Shown here: piece after piece, positions 1 to 5,645 of the stretch
Numbering within the stretch: position 1 is the first letter of the stretch
Layout of the letters: every line of letters begins with the position of its first letter
Origin: an uncultured Treponema sp.
GTDB taxonomy: Bacteria; Spirochaetota; Spirochaetia; Treponematales; Treponemataceae
Reading direction: 5' to 3'
Length of the DNA stretch: 18,385 nt
NCBI GenBank assembly: GCA_947165795.1
Contig: CAMVBP010000014.1
Location: 1 to 18,385 of the forward strand
Notes under the pieces: model-generated
What the model was told of the DNA's origin: nothing
The model's input: the letters and a program-made list of their open reading frames with translations, nothing else
Database searches by the model: none
Position numbers and translations under genes: made by a program

Positions 1-1
1 T

Positions 2-1012
2 ATTCTTACGAATATTAAGAATTCTCAAACTGTACTTGAAAACGTAGGAAACGCAATGGATTCAAGTACGCAGGACACAACCTCTTCCATTACGGAAATT
101 ATTTCAAATATCGAAGAGGTTCATAAACAGATTATGACCCAAAGTGAAAGCGTTCAGCAGACTGCAGGCGCTGTAAACGAAATTGCTTCTAATATTGCTT
201 CGCTTGAAAAGCTCATTGTAAACCAGTCAAACGGAGTTACAAGTGCTTCTGCAGCTGTAGAAGAAATGATGGGAAATATTGCTTCTGTAAATAATTCTGT
301 AGACCGAATGGCTTCTTCTTTTGATAAATTATTGCAGGATACTCAAAACGGTTCGTCTAAACAGGCAGATGTAAGCAATAAAGTTGAACAGATTGTTGTT
401 CAGTCAAAAATGCTTCAGGAAGCAAACCAGGTTATTTCTAACATTGCAAGCCAGACAAACCTTCTTGCTATGAATGCCGCAATCGAAGCTGCACATGCGG
501 GCGACGCAGGAAAAGGATTCTCTGTAGTTGCAGACGAAATCCGAAAGCTTTCCGAAACTTCTACTGCACAGTCTAAGACTATCGGTGAACAGCTGAACAG
601 CATCCGCAATTCCATTGAAGAAGTTGTAGTTGCTTCTCAGGAATCTAACAGTGCCTTCGTTTCTGTATCTGAAGCTATTAAAGAAACAGATGAAATTGTT
701 CGTTTGATTAAGGGTGCAATGGAAGAACAGACAGCCGGTTCTCAGCAGATTAATCAAGCTTTGCACGAAATGAATGACAGTACTGCCGAGGTTCGTACTG
801 CCGGACATGAAATGGCAGAAGGAAACCAGCACATTCTTGGCGAAATCAGAAACCTTCAGGATTCAACTATCCAGATGAGGGAAAGTATGGAAGAAATGTC
901 TGTTGGTGCACAGCGAATTAAAGCAACAGGTACCGGATTGAATGAAATTTCCAATGAGCTTAAGAAAACCATTTATCAGATTGGTGATGAAGTTCGTCTG
1001 TTCAAGGTTTAA
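2..1012 (+). CDS. Methyl-accepting chemotaxis protein, C-terminal part (5' end outside window)
   Basis: The reading frame is open to the left edge, so this is the last 336 residues of a longer receptor; the ATG at 56 is internal. The protein is nearly all heptad-patterned alpha helix, as in the cytoplasmic four-helix bundle of chemoreceptors. The conserved hairpin tip that binds CheA and CheW is plain: [20 protein letters not shown] followed by [16 protein letters not shown], around residues 148-184 of the fragment. Gln/Glu pairs in the flanking helices are plausible methylation sites. The C-terminus is RLFKV, with no CheR/CheB-tethering pentapeptide. The ligand-binding and membrane segments are missing, so the signal sensed cannot be told. 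The role is to control CheA kinase activity and so flagellar motor switching. The family call is very secure. Confidence 0.97.
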   Translation: MLTNIKNSQTVLENVGNAMDSSTQDTTSSITEIISNIEEVHKQIMTQSESVQQTAGAVNEIASNIASLEKLIVNQSNGVTSASAAVEEMMGNIASVNNSVDRMASSFDKLLQDTQNGSSKQADVSNKVEQIVVQSKMLQEANQVISNIASQTNLLAMNAAIEAAHAGDAGKGFSVVADEIRKLSETSTAQSKTIGEQLNSIRNSIEEVVVASQESNSAFVSVSEAIKETDEIVRLIKGAMEEQTAGSQQINQALHEMNDSTAEVRTAGHEMAEGNQHILGEIRNLQDSTIQMRESMEEMSVGAQRIKATGTGLNEISNELKKTIYQIGDEVRLFKV

Positions 1013-1043
1013 GATTTATTTTTTATAAATAACTCTTATTTAC

Positions 1044-1072
1044 TTGCTTTTACGCTATACACAGTTTAGAAT
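1044..1072 (+). promoter_or_regulatory. Sigma-70-type promoter for the P-loop protein gene
   Basis: TTGCTT (1044-1049) and TAGAAT (1067-1072) are separated by 17 bases, giving a predicted transcription start near 1079 and a leader of about 52 nt. A weak AT-only hairpin (ATTTAT at 1014-1019 with ATAAAT at 1025-1030) after the chemoreceptor stop suggests the two genes are separate transcription units. Prediction by motif only. Confidence 0.5.
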
Positions 1073-1082
1073 AGACTAAGTG

Positions 1083-1096
1083 ATCAGATATCTGAT
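1083..1096. promoter_or_regulatory. 14-bp perfect palindrome, candidate operator
   Basis: ATCAGATATCTGAT is its own reverse complement. It starts about 4 bases after the predicted transcription start of the P-loop protein gene, a common position for a repressor site. No cognate regulator can be named from the window. Confidence 0.4.
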
Positions 1097-1117
1097 TTAA
1101 AAATATTATTGCACCTC

Positions 1118-1123
1118 AGGAGG
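1118..1123 (+). promoter_or_regulatory. Strong Shine-Dalgarno site
   Basis: A full AGGAGG lies 7 bases before the ATG at 1131 and fixes that start. It contrasts with the marR and lipoprotein genes further on, which have no visible ribosome binding site. Confidence 0.8.
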
Positions 1124-1130
1124 TCTAACT

Positions 1131-1787
1131 ATGGATAAAAAAGATTTAATTGCTCACAGCCCTGTGAGATATTTTGATGTAACAAATGCAGGCTTAAAAG
1201 ACGGGGAAATGGGACTTATTACTGCAAAAAAAGGTCTTGGAAAAACATCTGTCCTTGTACAGTTTGGAATTGATTCACTTTTGAACGATAAAGCTCTTGT
1301 TCATGTTTCTTTTGATCAGAAATCTTCGAATGTAATTGCATGGTATTCCAGCGTTATGGCAGAAATTGCCAAAAAGAAGAATTTCAACATTTCTGATCTT
1401 GAAGAAGATATTGTAAGAAATCGTACAATCTTGAATTTTAATCAGGAAACCTTTACTTTGCCAAAGGTTGTAAATACCCTTAAGGCACTTAAAGAAGGTG
1501 GAATTAAGCTTGATTGCGTTGTAGTTGACGGTCTTGATCTTGCAAAAACTTCTGCTGATGATTTGAAATGCTTTGCTGACTTTATTAAATCTCAGAAGAT
1601 GAATGCTTGGTTCAGCTTTACAAACGATGCAGCAGATCTTAAAGGAACTCTTGATTCTGCAAAACTCGACAGCTTTGCAACTGTTGCTCATCTTGCAAAC
1701 GACAGCAATGCTCTTTCTCTTTCTATCCTTAAAAATGGAGAAGGAAAGGTTCGCCTTGATGCAAAAACTCTTTTGATGAGTAAATAA
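1131..1787 (+). CDS. RecA/KaiC-like P-loop NTPase, function unknown
   Basis: 218 residues, probably cytoplasmic: no signal peptide or membrane segment. A Walker A motif sits at residues 32-39 (AKKGLGKT, with Ala in place of the usual first Gly). It is preceded by a beta strand (GEMGLIT) and followed by helix TSVLVQFGIDSLL, as in RecA/KaiC/RAD55-type folds. A Walker B strand is at 129-136 (CVVVDGLD). The pattern strand-P-loop-helix-HVSF matches small single-domain ATPases of this superfamily seen in spirochaetes, none with a settled role as far as I recall. It lies alone between its own promoter and a terminator, so context gives no function. The ATG at 1131 is fixed by AGGAGG. The P-loop fold is fairly sure; any cellular role would be a guess. 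Confidence 0.85.
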   Translation: MDKKDLIAHSPVRYFDVTNAGLKDGEMGLITAKKGLGKTSVLVQFGIDSLLNDKALVHVSFDQKSSNVIAWYSSVMAEIAKKKNFNISDLEEDIVRNRTILNFNQETFTLPKVVNTLKALKEGGIKLDCVVVDGLDLAKTSADDLKCFADFIKSQKMNAWFSFTNDAADLKGTLDSAKLDSFATVAHLANDSNALSLSILKNGEGKVRLDAKTLLMSK

Positions 1788-1826
1788 GTTACCTTTTGCA
1801 TTAATAAAAAAGCAGTTACGTAAATG

Positions 1827-1874
1827 AAGTGTACCCCAAAGGTTGGAGACAATTTTTGGAGGTACACTTTTTTT
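1827..1874 (+). terminator. Rho-independent-type terminator hairpin
   Basis: AAGTGTACC (1827-1835) plus CCAAA (1836-1840) pair with TTTGG (1855-1859) plus GGTACACTT (1861-1869), with one bulged A at 1860 and a 14-base loop. The stem runs into seven T (1868-1874), so it acts in the plus direction after the P-loop protein gene. The inverted arms (TGTACC then CCAAA) also look somewhat like IS3-family insertion-sequence ends; see findings. Confidence 0.75.
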
Positions 1875-1890
1875 ATGCCTTAAAAATAAC

Positions 1891-1960
1891 GCGGCACCGA
1901 GAATTGAGCAGCGCGAAGCGGTCGCCTGCGACTGAACGCCAGTGAACTGCGAAATGCGAC
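1891..1960. other. GC-rich intergenic patch
   Basis: By my count 44 of 70 bases are G or C, far above the surrounding AT-rich sequence. It contains small inverted repeats (GTCGC at 1921-1925 with GCGAC at 1928-1932; CAGT at 1940-1943 with ACTG at 1946-1949) and recurring GCGA words. It has no open frame of interest. It may be a copy of a dispersed intergenic repeat, or a structured 3' end for the minus-strand gene that stops at 1980. Confidence 0.45.
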
Positions 1961-1979
1961 TTACAGAAAAAGTTCTGCC

Positions 1980-2789
1980 CTAGTCTTCATTCTTCCACGG
2001 GAAAATAAATGATTTAAGCTTACGCGGACCAAGAATCTCGCGGTCTTCAAAAATTAATTCTTCCCAAGGAATATGACGGCGCTCTCTTCTTGTCTGTAAT
2101 TCCGGATGCTGTTCCAGATAATCGTATTTATACAGGCGGAGTCTAAGTGCATTTGTATTTGCAATTAAAAGGCCTGCAACTGAAGGGAAAAATCCTATAC
2201 AAAGAACCGACAAGGCAATTAAAACAAGGTCATAAATTGCAATTAAAACTGTAAAGCCTGTGTTATCAAAAAGAATGATAAAGCATTTTTTAAAACACTT
2301 CTTAAAATTATTGTGCATTAATGAACGGATTGGAATAAACCAGATCATTGCAAGAACAAAGAATAACAGAATCCATGCAAGTGCGGCTCCAAGGAAAAGT
2401 CCAAAATAGCTTTGTATTGAAAATAAATAATAATTAATTGAAAATGTTCCTATAAGCAAAACACCTGAATAAATAAGGCCATAAAGTGTTGCATCTAAAA
2501 GTACACCTGGAATTGCCTTAAAGAATGCAGTAATACGAACTCCATTGAAGTTTGCAATATCTGCAGCTGAATCGCCATAAGAAAAAATAAAAATTGAAGC
2601 AATTATAAAGGAAAGTACGAAAGCAAGTCTCCATGCTATTTCATATGCAGCGCCGTCGAACTGGGCAGCAAGGTAAAATAAAAAATATAATCCAAGAAAA
2701 ACAAAAAGCATGAAGGCATTTGTAATTACTACTGATAAAAGATTATCCCATCCGTCGCAAAAATTCTTTTTAATTAAAAAACCAAACAT
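1980..2789 (-). CDS. Multi-pass inner-membrane protein, unknown function
   Basis: 269 residues with about five to six hydrophobic segments, roughly at 18-42, 53-71, 97-119, 128-153 and 176-213 (the last may be two helices). A soluble, charged C-terminal tail of about 55 residues follows (YLEQHPELQTRRERRHIPW...FIFPWKNED). There is no signal peptide; the N-terminal FGFLIKKNFCDGWDN leads straight into the first helix. The architecture is loosely like DUF624/YesL-type membrane proteins, but I cannot confirm that family. It is transcribed away from the MarR gene and shares the intergenic region with it, so co-regulation is possible. No ribosome binding site is visible before the ATG, and a candidate promoter puts the transcript start close to that ATG. 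I do not recognise a function. Confidence 0.85.
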   Translation of the reverse strand: MFGFLIKKNFCDGWDNLLSVVITNAFMLFVFLGLYFLFYLAAQFDGAAYEIAWRLAFVLSFIIASIFIFSYGDSAADIANFNGVRITAFFKAIPGVLLDATLYGLIYSGVLLIGTFSINYYLFSIQSYFGLFLGAALAWILLFFVLAMIWFIPIRSLMHNNFKKCFKKCFIILFDNTGFTVLIAIYDLVLIALSVLCIGFFPSVAGLLIANTNALRLRLYKYDYLEQHPELQTRRERRHIPWEELIFEDREILGPRKLKSFIFPWKNED

Positions 2790-2795
2790 ATTTTA

Positions 2796-2824
2796 AAGAT
2801 AATGATTTTATGCAATTATTACAA
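2796..2824 (-). promoter_or_regulatory. Candidate promoter for the membrane protein gene
   Basis: On the minus strand TTGTAA (2824-2819) and TATCTT (2801-2796) are spaced by 17 bases, and the ATG begins at 2789, six bases past the -10 box. This predicts an mRNA starting at or next to the start codon. The -10 match is modest. Confidence 0.35.
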
Positions 2825-2847
2825 GTATATTAAAATTTTTCACATAC

Positions 2848-2875
2848 TTTACTTTTATAACTATCGTGTTAAAAT
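2848..2875 (+). promoter_or_regulatory. Candidate marR promoter (leaderless geometry)
   Basis: TTTACT (2848-2853) and TAAAAT (2870-2875) are spaced by 16 bases. The ATG at 2883 is eight bases past the -10 box, where transcription should start. The spacer carries AACTAT (2859-2864), the same word as one arm of the palindrome in the lipoprotein promoter, which suggests weak autoregulation. The -35 match is only partial. Confidence 0.4.
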
Positions 2876-2882
2876 GTTGTGT

Positions 2883-3314
2883 ATGGAAATTAAGAATTCA
2901 ATTTCGGCAGTTTCGCATATTCACAGCCTCGCCGCAGATTTTCTTGAAAAGAAATTAAAGGAACAGGGATTCAAGAATTTTGCATCTTCTCATGGAAATA
3001 TTTTATTCCAGCTGAGTAAAAACGGTCAGATGATGATGGGCGAATTATCCAAGGCTATAAACAGAAATAAATCTACAACTACAGTTCTGGTCAGAAGGCT
3101 CGAAAAAGATGGTTTTATAGAAATGACTCCTTCGCCAAATGATAAACGAAATAAATTTCTTTCTTTGACTCAAAAAGGAAAAGATTATAATAAAGCACTT
3201 TCAGAAATTTCTCTTGAACTGCAGACAACTTTTTTTAAAGGTTTTTCCAAAGAAGAAAAGGAAGCTTTTTGTAAGCTTTTGGAAAAAATAGACAAAAATT
3301 TTGAAGATAAATAA
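2883..3314 (+). CDS. MarR-family transcriptional regulator
   Basis: 143 residues from the ATG at 2883, the usual MarR length; an upstream ATG at 2802 would add an unconserved Tyr/Ile-rich stretch lying in promoter DNA, and one at 2874 is a minor alternative. The winged helix-turn-helix is clear: MGELSKAINRNKSTTTVLVRRLEKDGFIE is the helix-turn-helix, and NDKRNKFLSLTQKGKDY is the wing with the family's typical D-R-LT-G pattern. N- and C-terminal helices would form the dimer interface. Such proteins bind palindromic DNA as dimers and usually repress nearby genes until a small ligand binds. The next gene, 66 bases on, has a 22-bp palindrome inside its promoter, so it is the probable target (inference). 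No Shine-Dalgarno site is visible. Confidence 0.93.
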   Translation: MEIKNSISAVSHIHSLAADFLEKKLKEQGFKNFASSHGNILFQLSKNGQMMMGELSKAINRNKSTTTVLVRRLEKDGFIEMTPSPNDKRNKFLSLTQKGKDYNKALSEISLELQTTFFKGFSKEEKEAFCKLLEKIDKNFEDK

Positions 3315-3342
3315 TTGCTCCATAATTAAATTTATGAATTCC

Positions 3343-3372
3343 CTATTGACAATAGTTTTATATAAAACTATT
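3343..3372. promoter_or_regulatory. Overlapping palindromes in the lipoprotein promoter, probable MarR operator
   Basis: Positions 3351-3372 form a 22-bp perfect palindrome: AATAGTTTTAT followed directly by its reverse complement. It occupies almost exactly the spacer between -35 and -10. A second perfect inverted repeat, CTATTG-A-CAATAG (3343-3355), overlaps the -35 box and shares one arm. Together they place three CTATT/AATAG words in the promoter. A bound dimer would block RNA polymerase. Size and AT-rich symmetry suit MarR-family sites; assignment to the neighbouring MarR protein is inference. Confidence 0.7.
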
Positions 3373-3374
3373 AT
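3346..3374 (+). promoter_or_regulatory. Near-consensus promoter of the importer, leaderless geometry
   Basis: A perfect TTGACA (3346-3351), a 17-base spacer and TATTAT (3369-3374). The lipoprotein ATG at 3381 lies seven bases after the -10 box, where RNA synthesis should begin, and no Shine-Dalgarno site fits in between. The mRNA is therefore predicted to be leaderless. If unrepressed this should be a very strong promoter. Confidence 0.8.
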
Positions 3375-3380
3375 ACCTGT

Positions 3381-4379
3381 ATGAAAAAATTAATATTACT
3401 CGTTGCCGCATTGTCGGTTTTTGGTTTATCTTTTGGTTTGATTTCCTGCAGCAAAAAAGCAGAATCAAATAAAACTTCGATTGCAGTCTTTGTACCTGGC
3501 ATTGTAGATGGAAGTCCTGTTTATGCTATGCTTGTAAAAGGTGTACAAGCCGCTGTAGAAGAAAATTCTTCTTCTGCAGAAGTATTTATTATGGAGGCTG
3601 GAACTACTCAGTCTGAATGGCCTGGAAAAATTACAGCTTTGTGTGCAGAAAACAAATATGATGTAATTATTTCTTCCAATCCGTCTTTGCCGGATATTGT
3701 TGAACCTATTTTACAGCAGTTCCCTAATCAGAAATTTATTCTGCTTGATGCAACAAAAGAAGGCAATAACAATATTCATACAGTATGCTATAATCAGTAT
3801 GAGCAGTCTTATATAACCGGTTACATCGGTGGACTTATGTCTAAATCGCATAAAATGTCTTTGATTGCTGCTCAGGAATATCCTGTTATGAATAACATTA
3901 TTCTTCCTTATTTTGAAAAGGGAGCAAAAGCCGCAGAAAACAGCACAACTGTTGATTTTAGAATTGTAGGTAACTGGTATGATGCTACGAAAGGTGCTGA
4001 AATTGCAGATGCTGTTGCAAAAACAGGTGTAGATGTAATTCTTCCAATTTGTGGAGGAGCTTCTCAGGGAGTTATAACTTCTGCAGTAAATAACGGAATT
4101 TATATTACCTGGTTTGATGACAACGGATTTTCTAAGGCTCCTGGAACAATTATTTCCAGCAGTGTAATGGAACAGGAAAAAATGTCAAAAATGGTTACCC
4201 AGGAATTCTTAAACGGAAAAACTCCTTGGGGAACTGCAAAAATGGTTGGAATAAAAGAAGGCTTCGTAGATTTTGTTCAGGACGATCCAAACTATATTTC
4301 TACTGTTCCGGAAGACATTAGAAACGAAATGAAGTCTATAATCGATAACATTAAAAACGGAAGTTTAGTTATTGAATAA
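3381..4379 (+). CDS. BMP/PnrA-family substrate-binding lipoprotein of an ABC importer
   Basis: 332 residues with a lipoprotein signal peptide: MKK, hydrophobic core, then a spirochaete-type lipobox LISC with Cys at 23, so a lipid-anchored periplasmic receptor. The rest matches the BMP family fold: an opening strand IAVFVPGIVDGSPVYAMLVKG, then VIISSNPSLPDIV, KFILLDATKEGN, YNQYEQSYITGYIGGLM and a Rossmann-like second lobe. The family includes T. pallidum PnrA/TmpC (purine nucleosides) and RfuA (riboflavin). The D-x-SFN signature of nucleoside-type members near the N-terminus is absent (here GIVDGSPVYAM), and the SNPSLP / YNQxEQ stretches recall my memory of RfuA-like proteins, so riboflavin is a reasonable but unproven ligand. 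ATPase and two permease genes follow. Confidence 0.9.
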   Translation: MKKLILLVAALSVFGLSFGLISCSKKAESNKTSIAVFVPGIVDGSPVYAMLVKGVQAAVEENSSSAEVFIMEAGTTQSEWPGKITALCAENKYDVIISSNPSLPDIVEPILQQFPNQKFILLDATKEGNNNIHTVCYNQYEQSYITGYIGGLMSKSHKMSLIAAQEYPVMNNIILPYFEKGAKAAENSTTVDFRIVGNWYDATKGAEIADAVAKTGVDVILPICGGASQGVITSAVNNGIYITWFDDNGFSKAPGTIISSSVMEQEKMSKMVTQEFLNGKTPWGTAKMVGIKEGFVDFVQDDPNYISTVPEDIRNEMKSIIDNIKNGSLVIE

Positions 4380-4380
4380 T

Positions 4381-4450
4381 GCAGTGTGCGTACGCACGTG
4401 CCTGCAGTTATGCAAAAGTGCGTATTGGCGCGTGCAAATGCGTGCGGTGT
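4381..4450. other. GC-rich, GTGCG-rich intergenic patch with palindrome
   Basis: By my count 40 of 70 bases are G or C within an AT-rich operon. It includes the perfect palindrome GTGCGTACGCAC (4386-4397), enclosed by TGCAG (4380-4384) and CTGCA (4402-4406), then several GCGTGC/GTGCG words. It is noncoding, directly after the lipoprotein stop. It could be a processing or stability element or a small dispersed repeat. Confidence 0.45.
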
Positions 4451-4477
4451 AATTAAACGAAAATGTATTTTAATTAC
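4449..4477 (+). other. Hairpin in lipoprotein-ATPase intergenic region
   Basis: GTAATTAAA (4449-4457) pairs perfectly with TTTAATTAC (4469-4477), loop of 11 bases. CCCG at 4477-4480 could instead pair with CGGG at 4494-4497, an overlapping alternative. No T run follows, so it is not a standard terminator. Confidence 0.5.
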
Positions 4478-4506
4478 CCGCGAACATAAAAATCGGGAGC
4501 GGATAA

Positions 4507-4538
4507 AAGACCGGAGTAAATTAATAAATTCCGGTCTT
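4507..4538 (+). other. GC-rich hairpin just before the ATPase start
   Basis: AAGACCGGA (4507-4515) pairs with TCCGGTCTT (4530-4538), a 9-bp stem with a 14-base loop, ending 13 bases before the ATPase ATG at 4552. The following TGATTTTAG is too weak a T tract for a convincing terminator. Hairpins between a binding-protein gene and the rest of an ABC operon commonly stabilise the upstream message or attenuate the downstream one, so this may set a higher lipoprotein:transporter ratio (inference). Confidence 0.6.
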
Positions 4539-4551
4539 GATTTTAGAAGCT

Positions 4552-5643
4552 ATGTTTGAATTAAAAGATATATTTGTAAAATATTCATATAAATCTGTCT
4601 TAAATGGTATTTCCATAAAATTTGAACAGGGTAAAATTTATTCGCTTCTTGGAGAAAACGGTGCCGGAAAATCGACTCTGGCACACGTTATTTGCGGAGA
4701 CATAAATCAGACTTCTGGAAAAATTATTTTAAACGATAAAGAAGTTTATTTTGAATCTCCGAAAAAAGCGATAGAAAATGGAATTTGCTGTGTTCATCAG
4801 AGACCTCTGCTTGCACAGGAAATTTCCATTTATGAAAATTTAAAAATTGGAGTTAAAAAAGTTGATAAGCAGAGGCAGAAGAAACTTTTGAATTTCTGGC
4901 TTCCTGGTATTTCTGAAAAAACTAAAGTAAAAGAACTTGGAATGGAAAATCAGTTTTATGTTTCTTTAACTGGTGCCCTGCTAAAAAATCCAAAGATATT
5001 AATTCTGGATGAACCCCCAAAAATCGAAAAAGAAAAACTGCAGTCTCTGATCACTCGTTTTGGCTGCAGAACAATTATTGTAATTACACATGATTTGAAT
5101 GAAGCAATTAATAAAACAGATTTCACTATTCTTTTACAGGAAGGAAAAATATTAAAGGCCTGCCCTACCGCAGAAACATCTGCAGAAGAAATTGAAAATC
5201 TGCTTTTTGGAATTTCAGAAAAAGTAGATTTTCCTCCGGATTTAATTCAGGCAAACCTTGATGAAAATATTTTCTTTAGAAAAAAGAATAAAAAAATTGC
5301 CTATATTCCTTCAGATAAAACATTCAGGGCTTCTAACCCAAAGCTTACGATTATACAGTTATTGTGTTCCAGACATACAAATTTAAAAAAATCAGAAGCT
5401 GAGCAATACTCAAATCTGCTGTTAAAAAAAGCAGATGTAAATATAAAGTTGAACGAAAAAGTTTCTGCACTTTCCGGCGGAATGCTTCAGAGATTAATTC
5501 TGGAAAAAGAACTTGCCGAACATCCGGAAACTATAGTTCTTTTTAATCCTCTTCACGGCCTTGATGTTGATGCAACAAAAAGACTCTTTTCTAAACTTGA
5601 GAATCTTGCACAAAAAGGCGTAAAAGTTATAATAAAATCTTAA
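4552..5643 (+). CDS. ABC importer ATPase, reduced tandem double-NBD protein
   Basis: 363 residues from the ATG at 4552 (a TTG at 4537 lies inside a hairpin and is less likely); double-NBD relatives of the RbsA/NupO/RfuB type are about 500. First half: Walker A GENGAGKST (34-42), Q-loop Gln83, Walker B KILILDEP with catalytic Glu154, switch His180. Its signature is gone: LGMENQF (129-135) aligns where LSxGxxQ should be. Second half: no Walker A subdomain at all. It resumes at a Q-loop-like IAYIPSDK (249-256), has an intact signature LSGGMLQ (307-313), a degenerate Walker B (IVLFNP) and a D-loop GLD (336-338). It then stops right after KGVKVIIKS with no switch His. Because ATP sites form between Walker A of one domain and signature of the other, exactly one complete site remains. 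The permease gene starts two bases after the stop. Confidence 0.92.
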   Translation: MFELKDIFVKYSYKSVLNGISIKFEQGKIYSLLGENGAGKSTLAHVICGDINQTSGKIILNDKEVYFESPKKAIENGICCVHQRPLLAQEISIYENLKIGVKKVDKQRQKKLLNFWLPGISEKTKVKELGMENQFYVSLTGALLKNPKILILDEPPKIEKEKLQSLITRFGCRTIIVITHDLNEAINKTDFTILLQEGKILKACPTAETSAEEIENLLFGISEKVDFPPDLIQANLDENIFFRKKNKKIAYIPSDKTFRASNPKLTIIQLLCSRHTNLKKSEAEQYSNLLLKKADVNIKLNEKVSALSGGMLQRLILEKELAEHPETIVLFNPLHGLDVDATKRLFSKLENLAQKGVKVIIKS

Positions 5644-5645
5644 TA

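Noticed and set aside
1964..1977. Terminator for the minus-strand membrane protein (CAGAA/TTCTG hairpin right after its stop)
   Set aside because: The stem is only 5 bp and no T run follows it in the minus direction, so it is too weak to call.
2802..2882. N-terminal extension of the MarR protein from the ATG at 2802
   Set aside because: It would add a Tyr/Ile-rich stretch unlike MarR proteins and lies across promoter DNA of the divergent gene; 143 residues from 2883 is the normal family length.
4380..4551. FMN or purine riboswitch in front of the ATPase gene
   Set aside because: None of the conserved core words of the FMN (RFN) or purine aptamers that I know are present; only simple hairpins are seen, and the leader of the first gene is too short to hold one.
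4552..5643. ATPase gene as a frameshifted pseudogene
   Set aside because: The frame is open throughout, the key residues of one ATP site are intact, the missing Walker A subdomain of the second half is not encoded in another frame in the short stretch available, and the permease starts two bases after the stop.
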